DNA of 13,056 bases. It comes from an uncultured Paracoccaceae bacterium. Lineage in GTDB: Bacteria; Pseudomonadota; Alphaproteobacteria; Rhodobacterales; Rhodobacteraceae. The stretch is from NCBI GenBank assembly GCA_937927675.1, contig CALBSG010000093.1, positions 1 to 13,056 of the forward strand, in the 5' to 3' direction. The notes under the pieces are model-generated. The model saw only the letters and a list, made by a program, of their open reading frames with translations, was not told the origin of the DNA and searched no databases. The position numbers were made by a program, and so were the translations under genes. This document shows positions 6,540 to 13,053 of this stretch, piece after piece; positions within the stretch are counted from its first letter, which is position 1, and every line of letters starts with the position of its first letter.

Positions 6540-7360
6540 GTGCAGGCCCCGATGAATGCTGTCAAAACCGCCACCGCCTCGGGCTCATCAAGGAAAGGAA
6601 TATGCGCCCGGTCCGGCACCTCGGCGCACATCATGTCAGGCCGGCGCCGCTTCATCTCGGCCATGGTTTCGGTCGTCAGCAGATCTGAATTGGCCCCCCG
6701 GATCAGTGCGACGGGCAGGCCAGAGGTCGCCTCCCACAGGGGCCACAGATCCACAGCCGGGCCGTTGAAGCCCGCGATAAACGCCTCACGCAGGGCCGGA
6801 TCATAGGTGATTTTCAACCCTGTCGGGGTTTCTTCATAAAACTTCGTGACCTCCTCCAGCCAACGGCGGCTGGGCACATTGGCAAAGCCCGGACTGTAGC
6901 GCGGCATTTTCTCGGCAATCTCGGCCAGCGTTCGCGCCGAAGGGTTGCGCCCGACATAGTCGAAAATCCGCTCCAACCCCGGACGGTGAATTTCCGGCCC
7001 GATGTCGTTCAGGCACAGCCCCAAAAGCCGATCCTTTGCCACGGCGGCCAACATCATCCCGATCAGCCCCCCGCGCGACGTGCCCAAGACCGCCGCCTTG
7101 CCCACCCCCAGATGGTCCAAAAGCTCCAGCGCATCCTTGCCCTCTTGCGGCACGGTGTAACTTTGCGCCCCCGTCCATGCACTTGCCCCGCGCCCGCGGT
7201 AGTCCATCCGGATCAACCGCACGGGGGGCAGATGCGGGATCATATAGTCAAAATCCGCCATCGTCCGCGTCAGCCCCGCAAGACACAAAAGTGGCAACCC
7301 CTGCCCTTCGTCACGATAGGCAAGCCGGGCGCCGTCCGAGGTGGTAAAGAATTGGGGCAT
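6536..7360 (-). CDS. Alpha/beta hydrolase, first gene of the seven-gene operon
   Basis: This 274-residue alpha/beta hydrolase has a nucleophile elbow GTSRGG (93-98) with Ser95, a likely acid Asp226 in RGANSDLL, and a base His253 in RAHIPFLDEPE. RMDYRGRGASAW (51-62) matches the usual post-strand-4 loop. The cap region runs about 120-205. The ATG at 7360 has AAGGAGA five bases upstream and starts with MPQFFTTSDGARLAY, the expected first strand; the open frame extends 38 codons further, through a cysteine-rich stretch unlike the family and across the divergent gene's start, so that extension was rejected. It is the first gene after the divergent intergenic region, so the operon promoter should lie in 7361-7472. 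It is the third hydrolase of the run and belongs to a different subgroup from the other two. The substrate is unknown. Confidence 0.86.
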   Translation of the reverse strand: MPQFFTTSDGARLAYRDEGQGLPLLCLAGLTRTMADFDYMIPHLPPVRLIRMDYRGRGASAWTGAQSYTVPQEGKDALELLDHLGVGKAAVLGTSRGGLIGMMLAAVAKDRLLGLCLNDIGPEIHRPGLERIFDYVGRNPSARTLAEIAEKMPRYSPGFANVPSRRWLEEVTKFYEETPTGLKITYDPALREAFIAGFNGPAVDLWPLWEATSGLPVALIRGANSDLLTTETMAEMKRRRPDMMCAEVPDRAHIPFLDEPEAVAVLTAFIGACT

Positions 7361-7365
7361 GGCGG

Positions 7366-7372
7366 TCTCCTT
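7366..7372 (-). promoter_or_regulatory. Shine-Dalgarno site fixing the start of the first operon gene
   Basis: AAGGAGA on the minus strand lies five bases before the ATG at 7360. It supports that start and argues against the longer open frame that begins at 7474. Confidence 0.7.
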
Positions 7373-7384
7373 CGCGGTGCAGAG

Positions 7385-7442
7385 TTGCATGCGCAAGGAC
7401 CGACGAAAAGGGGGCCTCGCTTGCCTGCCGCAAGCGCAAGGA
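7385..7442. promoter_or_regulatory. Divergent regulatory region with two TTGC-N-GCAA inverted repeats
   Basis: The 112 bases between the divergent operon and the ABC exporter hold TTGC-ATGC-GCAA (7385-7396) and TTGC-CTGCC-GCAA (7421-7433). The second widens to a perfect 7-base inverted repeat, CGCTTGC (7418-7424) with GCAAGCG (7430-7436). The 9-mer GCGCAAGGA also occurs twice as a direct repeat (7391-7399 and 7434-7442). The two palindrome centres are about 37 bases apart. This pattern fits a dimeric repressor or activator with two sites. No convincing -35/-10 pair was found, and no regulator gene is adjacent in the window. Confidence 0.4.
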
Positions 7443-7472
7443 GTAAGGGGCAGACAGCAAAAGAGGTGTTTC

Positions 7473-9248
7473 ATGGCCGAGCCAACCGAAGAGCGCGCAA
7501 AGTCGAAAAAGGTCGGGGCGCTGGCAGCGCTTTGGCCCTTCGTGCGCCCCTATCGCCTGATGGTTCTCATCGCAGGCTTGGCGCTGATCCTGACCTCGAC
7601 GGTCAGCCTTGTGCTGCCGATGGCCGTGCGCCGCGTGGTCGACAGCTTTGGTGCGGGCAATCTTGCCATTCTGGACACCTATTTCACCGCCTTTCTGCTG
7701 ATCGCAGCACTTTTGGCGCTGGGAACCGGGGTGCGCTATTACTTCGTCACCCGTCTGGGTGAACGTGTGGTGGCCGACATCCGCCGCGCCATTTTTGACA
7801 AGGTGCTGGGCATGTCGCCCGCATGGTTCGAACGCATCATGACGGGCGAAATTGTGTCGCGGATCACCACCGACACCACGCTGATCCTGTCGGTGATCGG
7901 CTCCTCCGTCTCCGTCGCGCTGCGGCATTTCCTGACGCTGGCCGGTGGCCTTGTGCTGCTCGCGCTCACCTCGGCCAAGCTTGCCGGGATCGTCCTCCTT
8001 CTGGTGCCGGCCATTGTCGTGCCGATCATCGTTCTGGGCCGCCGCCTGCGCCGTCTCAGCCGTGAAAACCAAGATTGGATCGCCAATTCCTCGGGCAAGG
8101 CGACCGAAGCGCTGGGGGCCGTGCAAACCGTGCAAAGCTTCACGCACGAGGCCGCAACCCGCGCCGAATTTGGCGCGGTGACCGAACACTCTTTCCTTTC
8201 CGCCAAGACCCGCATCGCCACCCGTGCCGTACTGACGGTCATCGTGATCTTCCTTGTGTTCGCAGGCGTTGTCGGTGTGCTGTGGCTGGGCGCGCGCGAT
8301 GTGCGAAACGGGGTGATGACGGCGGGGGAACTCGTGCAATTCGTCATCTACGCCGTGCTTGTGGCCGGGGCCGTCGGCAGCCTGTCGGAAATCTGGGGCG
8401 AACTGCAGCGCGCCGCCGGGGCAACCGAACGCCTTGTGGAAATCCTGCAAGCCGACGATCCGGTGCATGACCCAGCCCATCCCACCGCCCTGCCCACCCC
8501 GGTGCGCGGCGAAATCACCTTGGACAATGTCGCCTTCCACTACCCCTCGCGCCCCGATTACCGCGCGCTGAATGGCGTCACGCTGACCGTGGCGCCGGGC
8601 GAAACCGTGGCGCTTGTCGGCCCTTCGGGCGCGGGCAAGTCGACCGTGCTGCAACTCTTGATGCGGTTTTATGACCCGCAGTCGGGCACCATCCGCCTTG
8701 ACGGCATCGACCTGCGCGCGATGGGCCGCGAAACCTTCCGCGCCCATATGGCGCTTGTGCCGCAAGACCCGGTGATCTTTGCCACCAGCGCCATGGAAAA
8801 CATCCGCTTTGGTCGCCCCGGTGCCACGGATGCCGAGGTGATGGAAGCCGCCCGCTCCGCCGCCGCGCATGACTTCATCACCGCCCTGCCGCAAGGCTAT
8901 GACACCTTCCTTGGCGAGCGTGGCGTGATGTTGTCGGGCGGGCAAAAACAGCGCATCGCCATCGCCCGCGCCATCCTGCGCGACGCAAAGGTGCTTTTGT
9001 TGGACGAGGCCACCAGCGCCCTTGACGCCGAAAGCGAACGCGCGGTGCAAGAGGCCGTGGATCGTCTGGCGCAAGGCCGCACCATGCTGGTCGTCGCCCA
9101 CCGCCTTGCCACGGTGAAAAAGGCCAACCGGATTGTCGTCTTCGACGAGGGCCGCATTGTCGCCATCGGCAGCCATGAAGATCTGGTGGCCGAAGACGGG
9201 CTTTACGCACGCCTGGCGCGGCTGCAGTTTACCGATGGGGCGGTGTGA
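7473..9248 (+). CDS. ABC exporter half-transporter (fused membrane and ATPase domains)
   Basis: This 591-residue type IV ABC exporter subunit of the MsbA/BmrA/ABCB group would act as a homodimer in the inner membrane and pump lipids, drugs or peptides outward. Six membrane helices lie at roughly 28-50, 70-92, 137-160, 161-188, 252-272 and 284-305. The ATPase domain has an A-loop tyrosine (Tyr357 in HYPSRPDY), Walker A GPSGAGKS (383-390), Q-loop Gln431, signature LSGGQ (487-491), Walker B VLLLDE (507-512) and H-loop His543. The ATG at 7473 has AAGAGG six bases upstream; the open frame reaches back to 7341 but that part overlaps the divergent hydrolase. It is complete and divergent from the operon, so the two may share control, but the product has no link to the operon's chemistry that can be seen. 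The substrate cannot be inferred. Confidence 0.93.
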   Translation: MAEPTEERAKSKKVGALAALWPFVRPYRLMVLIAGLALILTSTVSLVLPMAVRRVVDSFGAGNLAILDTYFTAFLLIAALLALGTGVRYYFVTRLGERVVADIRRAIFDKVLGMSPAWFERIMTGEIVSRITTDTTLILSVIGSSVSVALRHFLTLAGGLVLLALTSAKLAGIVLLLVPAIVVPIIVLGRRLRRLSRENQDWIANSSGKATEALGAVQTVQSFTHEAATRAEFGAVTEHSFLSAKTRIATRAVLTVIVIFLVFAGVVGVLWLGARDVRNGVMTAGELVQFVIYAVLVAGAVGSLSEIWGELQRAAGATERLVEILQADDPVHDPAHPTALPTPVRGEITLDNVAFHYPSRPDYRALNGVTLTVAPGETVALVGPSGAGKSTVLQLLMRFYDPQSGTIRLDGIDLRAMGRETFRAHMALVPQDPVIFATSAMENIRFGRPGATDAEVMEAARSAAAHDFITALPQGYDTFLGERGVMLSGGQKQRIAIARAILRDAKVLLLDEATSALDAESERAVQEAVDRLAQGRTMLVVAHRLATVKKANRIVVFDEGRIVAIGSHEDLVAEDGLYARLARLQFTDGAV

Positions 9249-9328
9249 GGGCTCAATCCAACGAGGGATGCAAAGAACCTCGTGGTATGATCGACGCGTG
9301 AAACGACTTTTCTTAAGGGGTAAGCAAG

Positions 9329-9646
9329 ATGGGAGGAGCGGGAGCAGGCGCAGGCGTTTTTCTGTTCGTTCCCCTGCTCCATGGCGCGCCGTTCTTTTGG
9401 CTGATCGCCGCCTTGACTGCCTGGATACTGGTGCTGCCCAGATGGACCTGTGCGACGGTCATGCTTTCGGTGGCATCGTGCGGTCCGCTCGCCTTCCTTT
9501 ACCTTGAAGGAGGTCAGACAACCCTTGGCAAAGCCTTTGCACTGCTGAATCTTGGCTTTGCCGTCAGTGGGACACTGGCGATACCGGCCACAATCGCGTT
9601 GCGCATACTGATCGTTGTCTTGGCAATCAGGGCCCGCAAGCGATAA
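9329..9646 (+). CDS. Small hypothetical membrane protein
   Basis: This 105-residue protein is not recognised. It is mostly hydrophobic, with likely membrane helices at about 10-36, 41-59 and 69-100, a glycine-rich start and a basic end (RARKR), which would put the C-terminus in the cytoplasm. AAGGGG lies eight bases before the ATG. It follows the ABC exporter after 80 bases in the same direction and converges on truA. Its codons include ATA and ACT, less GC-biased than the neighbours. No frame on the opposite strand looks better. It could be a real orphan membrane protein; conservation is the missing evidence. Confidence 0.55.
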   Translation: MGGAGAGAGVFLFVPLLHGAPFFWLIAALTAWILVLPRWTCATVMLSVASCGPLAFLYLEGGQTTLGKAFALLNLGFAVSGTLAIPATIALRILIVVLAIRARKR

Positions 9647-9712
9647 CGCTCTGGCCCCGGTCCTGCCCATGCGAATGTCTGCATGGCGCGACAAACGGCG
9701 GCAGCATGCGTC

Positions 9713-10480
9713 TCAAAATACCTCTACCGGATACCCCACCCCGGTCAGATACAGCCCATCCGGCGGGCAGACCGGCCCGCAGGCGGCGCGGTTTTTCGCC
9801 TCCAGCGCGGTTTTCACATCCTCGGGTGTCCAGCCTCCCGCGCCGACCCGCTCCAGCGTGCCGACAATCGACCGCACCTGATTGTGCAGAAAGCTTCGCG
9901 CCCGCAGGGTAAAACGGATTTCGCGCCCTCCGGGATAGGGCATCTCTTCGATCCCGATCTCGTCAATCGTCTTCACCGGGCTTTTCGCCTGACACATCGT
10001 AGACCGGAAGGTGGTGAAGTCATGCAGGCCGATCAGATGCGCCGCGCCCCTCCGCATTGCCGCAACGTCCAGCCGGTTTTGCACCCGCCATGCCAGCCCG
10101 GCATCATGGGTCAAAGGCGCGCGGCGTTCGATCAGACGGAACAGATAGCGCCGCTCCAGCGCTGAAAACCGGGCGTGAAAATCATCAGCTACCTGCGCCA
10201 CCGCCAGAATTGCCACCGGCGCGGGGCGCAAATGGAAATTCAACGCCTCGCCCAGCCGAAAGGGCTGCCAGTCGCGGGCCAGATCGACCGTCGCCACCTG
10301 CCCCGTGCCATGCACGCCCGCGTCGGTGCGGCCTGCGGCGGCAATGGTGTGCGGGCCGGGCTCCAGCCGTTCCAACGCCGCTTCAATCGCGGCCTGAACA
10401 GAGGGCATGCCCTGCGCCTGCCTTTGCCATCCGGCAAAGGGCGCACCGTTATATTCGACTTTCAGGGCATAACGCGGCAT
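9713..10480 (-). CDS. truA: tRNA pseudouridine synthase A
   Basis: This 255-residue enzyme converts uridines 38-40 in the tRNA anticodon stem-loop to pseudouridine. The motif AAGRTDAGVHGTGQVATVDL (48-67) carries the catalytic Asp53. The N-terminus MPRYALKVEYNG followed by FAGWQRQ is the standard TruA opening, and ARSFLHNQVRSIVG (in the C-terminal half) is the usual substrate-binding segment. The ATG at 10480 matches the family start; an in-frame ATG at 10516 would add 12 residues not found in relatives. The SD ahead of 10480 is weak. It is transcribed away from the ycjX-type gene, from which it is separated by 83 bases. Length is close to that of bacterial TruA generally. Confidence 0.96.
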   Translation of the reverse strand: MPRYALKVEYNGAPFAGWQRQAQGMPSVQAAIEAALERLEPGPHTIAAAGRTDAGVHGTGQVATVDLARDWQPFRLGEALNFHLRPAPVAILAVAQVADDFHARFSALERRYLFRLIERRAPLTHDAGLAWRVQNRLDVAAMRRGAAHLIGLHDFTTFRSTMCQAKSPVKTIDEIGIEEMPYPGGREIRFTLRARSFLHNQVRSIVGTLERVGAGGWTPEDVKTALEAKNRAACGPVCPPDGLYLTGVGYPVEVF

Positions 10481-10563
10481 GGCCAGCCAATAGCGTGATG
10501 CCACGCACCTGTCCATTCCCCCTACCCATTCCGTCCCGTGATGCCTATCTTAACCGCGCAAGC

Positions 10564-11112
10564 ATGAGGCACAGTTTGGTTTTCTCTGCCATCACCGACG
10601 GAATTACCCGGCAAATCGAAGGGGCCATGGCCACCGTCTCGGGGGCCTTCTTTGAACCCGTTCTGCGGCTTGGCGTGACGGGCCTGTCGCGGTCGGGCAA
10701 GACGGTGTTCATCACCGGATTGGTCGCCAACCTGCTGGACCGTGGGCGCATGCCCCAACTGAAACCCGCACCCCGGATCGAGGCGGTGCATCTACAACCC
10801 CAGCCCGATGTCACCCTGCCGCGCTTTGGCTATGAAGATCACCTTGCCGCAATGACGGGGGACAATCCGCGCTGGCCCGCCTCCACCCGCGCGGTGTCGG
10901 AACTGCGGCTGTCGTTCCGCCTGTCACCCTATGGGCTGCTGGCCGGTGTCTCTGGCCCCCGCACCCTGCATGTCGATATCGTGGATTACCCCGGCGAATG
11001 GCTTTTGGACCTTGCCCTGATCGGCAAGACCTATGCCGATTGGTCCGAGACCACCCTTGACCGCATCGCCAAACGCCCCGAGGCGGCCGCCTTCATGGCC
11101 CAAGCCCGCGCC
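10564..11112 (+). CDS. ycjX: YcjX-family P-loop GTPase-like protein, 3' part lost at a chimeric junction
   Basis: About 183 residues of a YcjX (DUF463) protein are present. The P-loop is GLSRSGKT (40-47), PRWPASTRAVSELRLSFR (102-119) is characteristic of the family, and DIVDYPGEWLLDL (138-150) is the Walker-B/G3-like segment. Family members are about 460-490 residues, so well over half is missing. Homology to YcjX stops near Gln180-Asp185, where the antisense strand becomes an N-terminal MurD sequence; the frame stays open to 11325 but reads antisense mraY and is not real protein. The start is given as the first in-frame ATG (10564), which has a poor SD. A TTG at 10576 with GAGG six bases upstream is a good alternative. 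The cellular role is poorly defined; in many proteobacteria it is near a DUF697 (YcjF-like) gene. Confidence 0.85.
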
Positions 11113-11169
11113 GAGGATGGCGGCCGGCCGCGCGAGGCGACGCTTGAGGCTCTCGGGGAAGTCGCTCAT
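11104..11169 (-). CDS. murD: N-terminal fragment of MurD (UDP-MurNAc-L-alanine:D-glutamate ligase)
   Basis: From the ATG at 11169 the minus strand reads MSDFPESLKRRLARPAAILGAG, which has the form of a MurD start running into its first Rossmann-like glycine motif. The ATG shares four bases (ATGA) with the mraY stop, and mraY-murD is a standard order in the cell-wall gene cluster. After about 22 residues the sequence becomes antisense to ycjX. The identification rests on a short stretch plus its neighbour, so it is likely but not certain. Confidence 0.6.
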
Positions 11170-11430
11170 CGCAGCTTCAGGGACAGCAGGCCGAGGAGCC
11201 CGAACAGGAAGGAGAGGATCCAGAAGCGGGCGACGACCTTGGTCGAGGCCCAGCCCTTCTTCTGGAAGTGGTGGTGGATCGGCGTCATCAGGAACAGGCG
11301 CCGGCCACCCGTCCGCTTGAAGTAGGCGACCTGCAGCAGGACCGAAACCGCCTCGAGCACGAAGACCCCGCCGACGATCGCCAGCAGGAAGGGCTGGTGC
11401 ATGAGGCAGGCGACCGCGCCGAGCGCGCCG
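11166..11430 (-). CDS. mraY: C-terminal fragment of MraY (phospho-MurNAc-pentapeptide translocase)
   Basis: About 88 residues match the end of MraY, the membrane enzyme that makes lipid I in peptidoglycan synthesis. Visible are a GALGAVAC start, the membrane segment FLLAIVGGVFVLEAVSV, the conserved loop MTPIHHHFQKKGW with its histidine triad, the last membrane segment and the typical ending SLKLR-stop. MraY is normally about 360 residues; upstream of the GALG codons (near 11430) the frame continues into sequence with no MraY character, which marks the second junction. The MTPIHHHFQKKGW form differs from that expected of Rhodobacteraceae and of actinobacteria, so this piece seems foreign to both flanks. 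Confidence 0.88.
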
Positions 11431-11485
11431 CTGATTTCGTCGCATCGCGCCGCAATGTCTGTTTCGGGGGTGTGCCGCAGAGGTG

Positions 11486-11501
11486 GTGCGGCGCGCCGCA
11501 C
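11486..11501. repeat. 16-bp perfect GC-rich palindrome
   Basis: GTGCGGCGCGCCGCAC equals its own reverse complement. GCCGCA at 11474-11479 can also pair with TGCGGC inside it (11487-11492). It ends five bases before the first DnaA box. It could form a hairpin at the end of an upstream transcript or bind a protein; the T run that follows (TTTT, 11506-11509) is short. Whether it belongs to the actinobacterial piece is unsure because the second junction lies near it. Confidence 0.4.
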
Positions 11502-11505
11502 AAGG

Positions 11506-11569
11506 TTTTCCACAGTTTATGCACAGTTATTAGGGCGTGTCTGTTTCTTTATCCACAAAGTTATCCACA
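11506..11569 (+). promoter_or_regulatory. Cluster of four DnaA boxes upstream of dnaB
   Basis: Four same-direction 9-mers are seen: TTTTCCACA (11506-11514), TTATGCACA (11517-11525), TTATCCACA (11549-11557) and TTATCCACA (11561-11569). The last two match the classical DnaA-box consensus exactly and the first two differ by one base each. Start-to-start spacings are 11, 32 and 12 bases, near whole helical turns, so bound DnaA molecules would lie roughly on one face. The cluster ends 125 bases before the dnaB start. Control of dnaB by DnaA is the simplest reading; a full origin is not supported because there is no dnaA or dnaN here. Confidence 0.75.
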
Positions 11570-11637
11570 GGGCGATTTCGCGCCGGATTGTCGGTGGTGT
11601 TTGCTAGACATTACTTGTTGTAATCGCGAGTATTCTT

Positions 11638-11675
11638 GAGGGTCGCTCCCTCGATGAAACTGGGGGTCGCTCCCC
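11638..11675 (+). repeat. Twin identical mini-hairpins in the dnaB leader
   Basis: The 11-mer GGGTCGCTCCC occurs at 11640-11650 and again at 11664-11674, 24 bases apart. Each copy folds on itself with loop TCGCT: GAGGG/CCCTC at 11638-11652 and GGGG/CCCC at 11663-11675. The second is followed by TTT and lies ten bases before the dnaB SD. They could be weak terminators or attenuators, RNA processing signals, or binding sites in the leader. An AT-rich stretch with -10-like TATTCT (11631-11636) and TGTAAT (11619-11624) lies just upstream, but no clear -35 was found. Confidence 0.5.
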
Positions 11676-11694
11676 TTTAGAAACAGAGGCAATC

Positions 11695-13053
11695 ATGGCG
11701 TTCGATGCAGCTCCACCACCAGTTGACTACAACGGTGGCAGTCAGCGCATGTTGCCTAACGACCTACTTGCCGAGCAAAGCGCCATCGGTGGCATGTTGC
11801 TTTCGGCCGAGGCAGTTGCCGAGGTTCAAGAGGTAGTCAAGGGCGCCGATTTCTATGCGCCCAAGCACGAAATCATCTTCGATGCCGTTCTAACCCTGTT
11901 TTCAAAGGGTGAACCAACCGATGTCATCACGGTTACCGACGAACTAACCAAAGCCGGCAACATCATCAAGGCCGGCGGCGCCGATTACCTGCACACACTT
12001 ACCTCCATCGTTCCAACCGCGGCCAACGCCTCGTTCTACGCCAAGATCGTCTCCGAGAAGGCCACTTTGCGCCGATTGGTTGAGGTTGGCACCCGAATTG
12101 CCCAGATGGGCTACGCCAACGAGGGTGAAGTAGAAGACCTCGTAAACCAGGCCCAGGCCGATGTCTACTCGGTAACCCGCGGCGCAGCCAGCGAAGACTA
12201 CGTTGCCCTCAGCGACTCAATCGAGGCCGCAATCCATGAGATGGAGCTAGCCCAGAGCCGCGGCGGCGAAATGGTCGGTGTTCCAACCGGCTTTGCCGAA
12301 CTAGACGACCTAACCCACGGCCTACACCCTGGCCAGCTAATCATCCTTGCCGCCCGCCCTGCCGTTGGTAAGTCAACCTTTGCCCTAGATCTAGCCCGCC
12401 ACGCGGCTCTAAAAGCAAACAAGGCCACCATCTTCTTCTCACTCGAAATGGGCCGCGCCGAAATCGCAATGCGAATGCTCTCGGCCGAATCACAAATTCC
12501 ACTGCAGGCCATGCGCAAGGGCTCCCTAGAAGACAAAGACTGGGCCCGTTTGGCAGCGGTTCGCGGCCAAATCAACGATGCCCCGCTTTACATCGATGAC
12601 AGCCCAAACATGACCCTGGTCGAGATTCGCGCAAAGTGCCGCCGTTTGCACCAGCGCGTTGGCCTAAAGATGATTGTCATCGACTACATCCAGCTGATGA
12701 GTTCTGGCAAAAAGGTTGAATCTCGCCAGCAAGAGGTCTCGGAGTTCTCTCGTGCCCTCAAGCTGCTTGCCAAAGAACTCGGTGTGCCGGTTATTGCGCT
12801 TTCGCAGCTAAACCGTCGCGCCGAAGAAACCAAAGACAAAAAGCCAGAAATCTCGCACCTTCGCGAGTCTGGATCGCTTGAGCAAGACGCCGACGTGGTC
12901 ATCTTGCTTCACCGCGAAGACATCGGCCAACCCGATCACCCTCGCGCCGGCGAAGCCGACGTCATCTTGGCCAAGCAGCGTTCGGGCCCAACCGGCACGG
13001 TCACCCTCATATTCCAGGGCGGCTACTCGCGTTTCGTCAATATGAAACACTAA
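11695..13053 (+). CDS. dnaB: Replicative DNA helicase DnaB (actinobacterial type)
   Basis: This complete 452-residue protein is the hexameric helicase that unwinds DNA at the replication fork. The N-terminal primase-interacting domain starts with RMLPNDLLAEQSAIGGMLL and runs to about residue 120, followed by a linker. The RecA-like motor has Walker A ARPAVGKST, FFSLEM after the next strand, the Walker-B-type MIVIDYIQLM, SQLNRR, LRESGSLEQDADVV and the arginine-finger end AKQRSGPTG. There is no intein. AGAGG lies five bases before the ATG. Frequent CTA leucine codons and the protein's style fit Microbacteriaceae (freshwater Luna-type relatives would match), in contrast to the first 11 kb. In actinobacteria dnaB usually follows rplI, which is absent here because the upstream side is a junction. 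DnaA boxes upstream suggest replication-linked control. Confidence 0.96.
   Translation: MAFDAAPPPVDYNGGSQRMLPNDLLAEQSAIGGMLLSAEAVAEVQEVVKGADFYAPKHEIIFDAVLTLFSKGEPTDVITVTDELTKAGNIIKAGGADYLHTLTSIVPTAANASFYAKIVSEKATLRRLVEVGTRIAQMGYANEGEVEDLVNQAQADVYSVTRGAASEDYVALSDSIEAAIHEMELAQSRGGEMVGVPTGFAELDDLTHGLHPGQLIILAARPAVGKSTFALDLARHAALKANKATIFFSLEMGRAEIAMRMLSAESQIPLQAMRKGSLEDKDWARLAAVRGQINDAPLYIDDSPNMTLVEIRAKCRRLHQRVGLKMIVIDYIQLMSSGKKVESRQQEVSEFSRALKLLAKELGVPVIALSQLNRRAEETKDKKPEISHLRESGSLEQDADVVILLHREDIGQPDHPRAGEADVILAKQRSGPTGTVTLIFQGGYSRFVNMKH

Noticed and set aside
7311..9176. A 621-codon open frame on the minus strand across the ABC exporter
   Set aside because: It is antisense to a clearly identified exporter, is rich in His, Gln, Gly and Arg as expected of GC-rich antisense reading, and shows no domain.
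9261..9283. A terminator after the ABC exporter
   Set aside because: ACGAGG and CCTCGT can pair over an 11-base loop, but the stem is only six pairs and no T run follows.
11113..11325. Continuation of the ycjX frame into a longer plus-strand product
   Set aside because: Beyond the junction it reads antisense mraY/murD, so the apparent fusion is an artefact.
11166..11445. Horizontal transfer or a real inversion of cell-wall genes into the alphaproteobacterial chromosome
   Set aside because: Both ends cut genes in mid-domain, there are no mobile genes, repeats or att-like sites, and the other flank is from a third lineage; a technical chimera explains it better.
11431..11694. A chromosomal origin of replication
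   Set aside because: DnaA boxes are present, but dnaA, dnaN and hemE are not beside them, an unwinding AT-rich block is not clear, and the position directly upstream of dnaB suggests promoter control instead.
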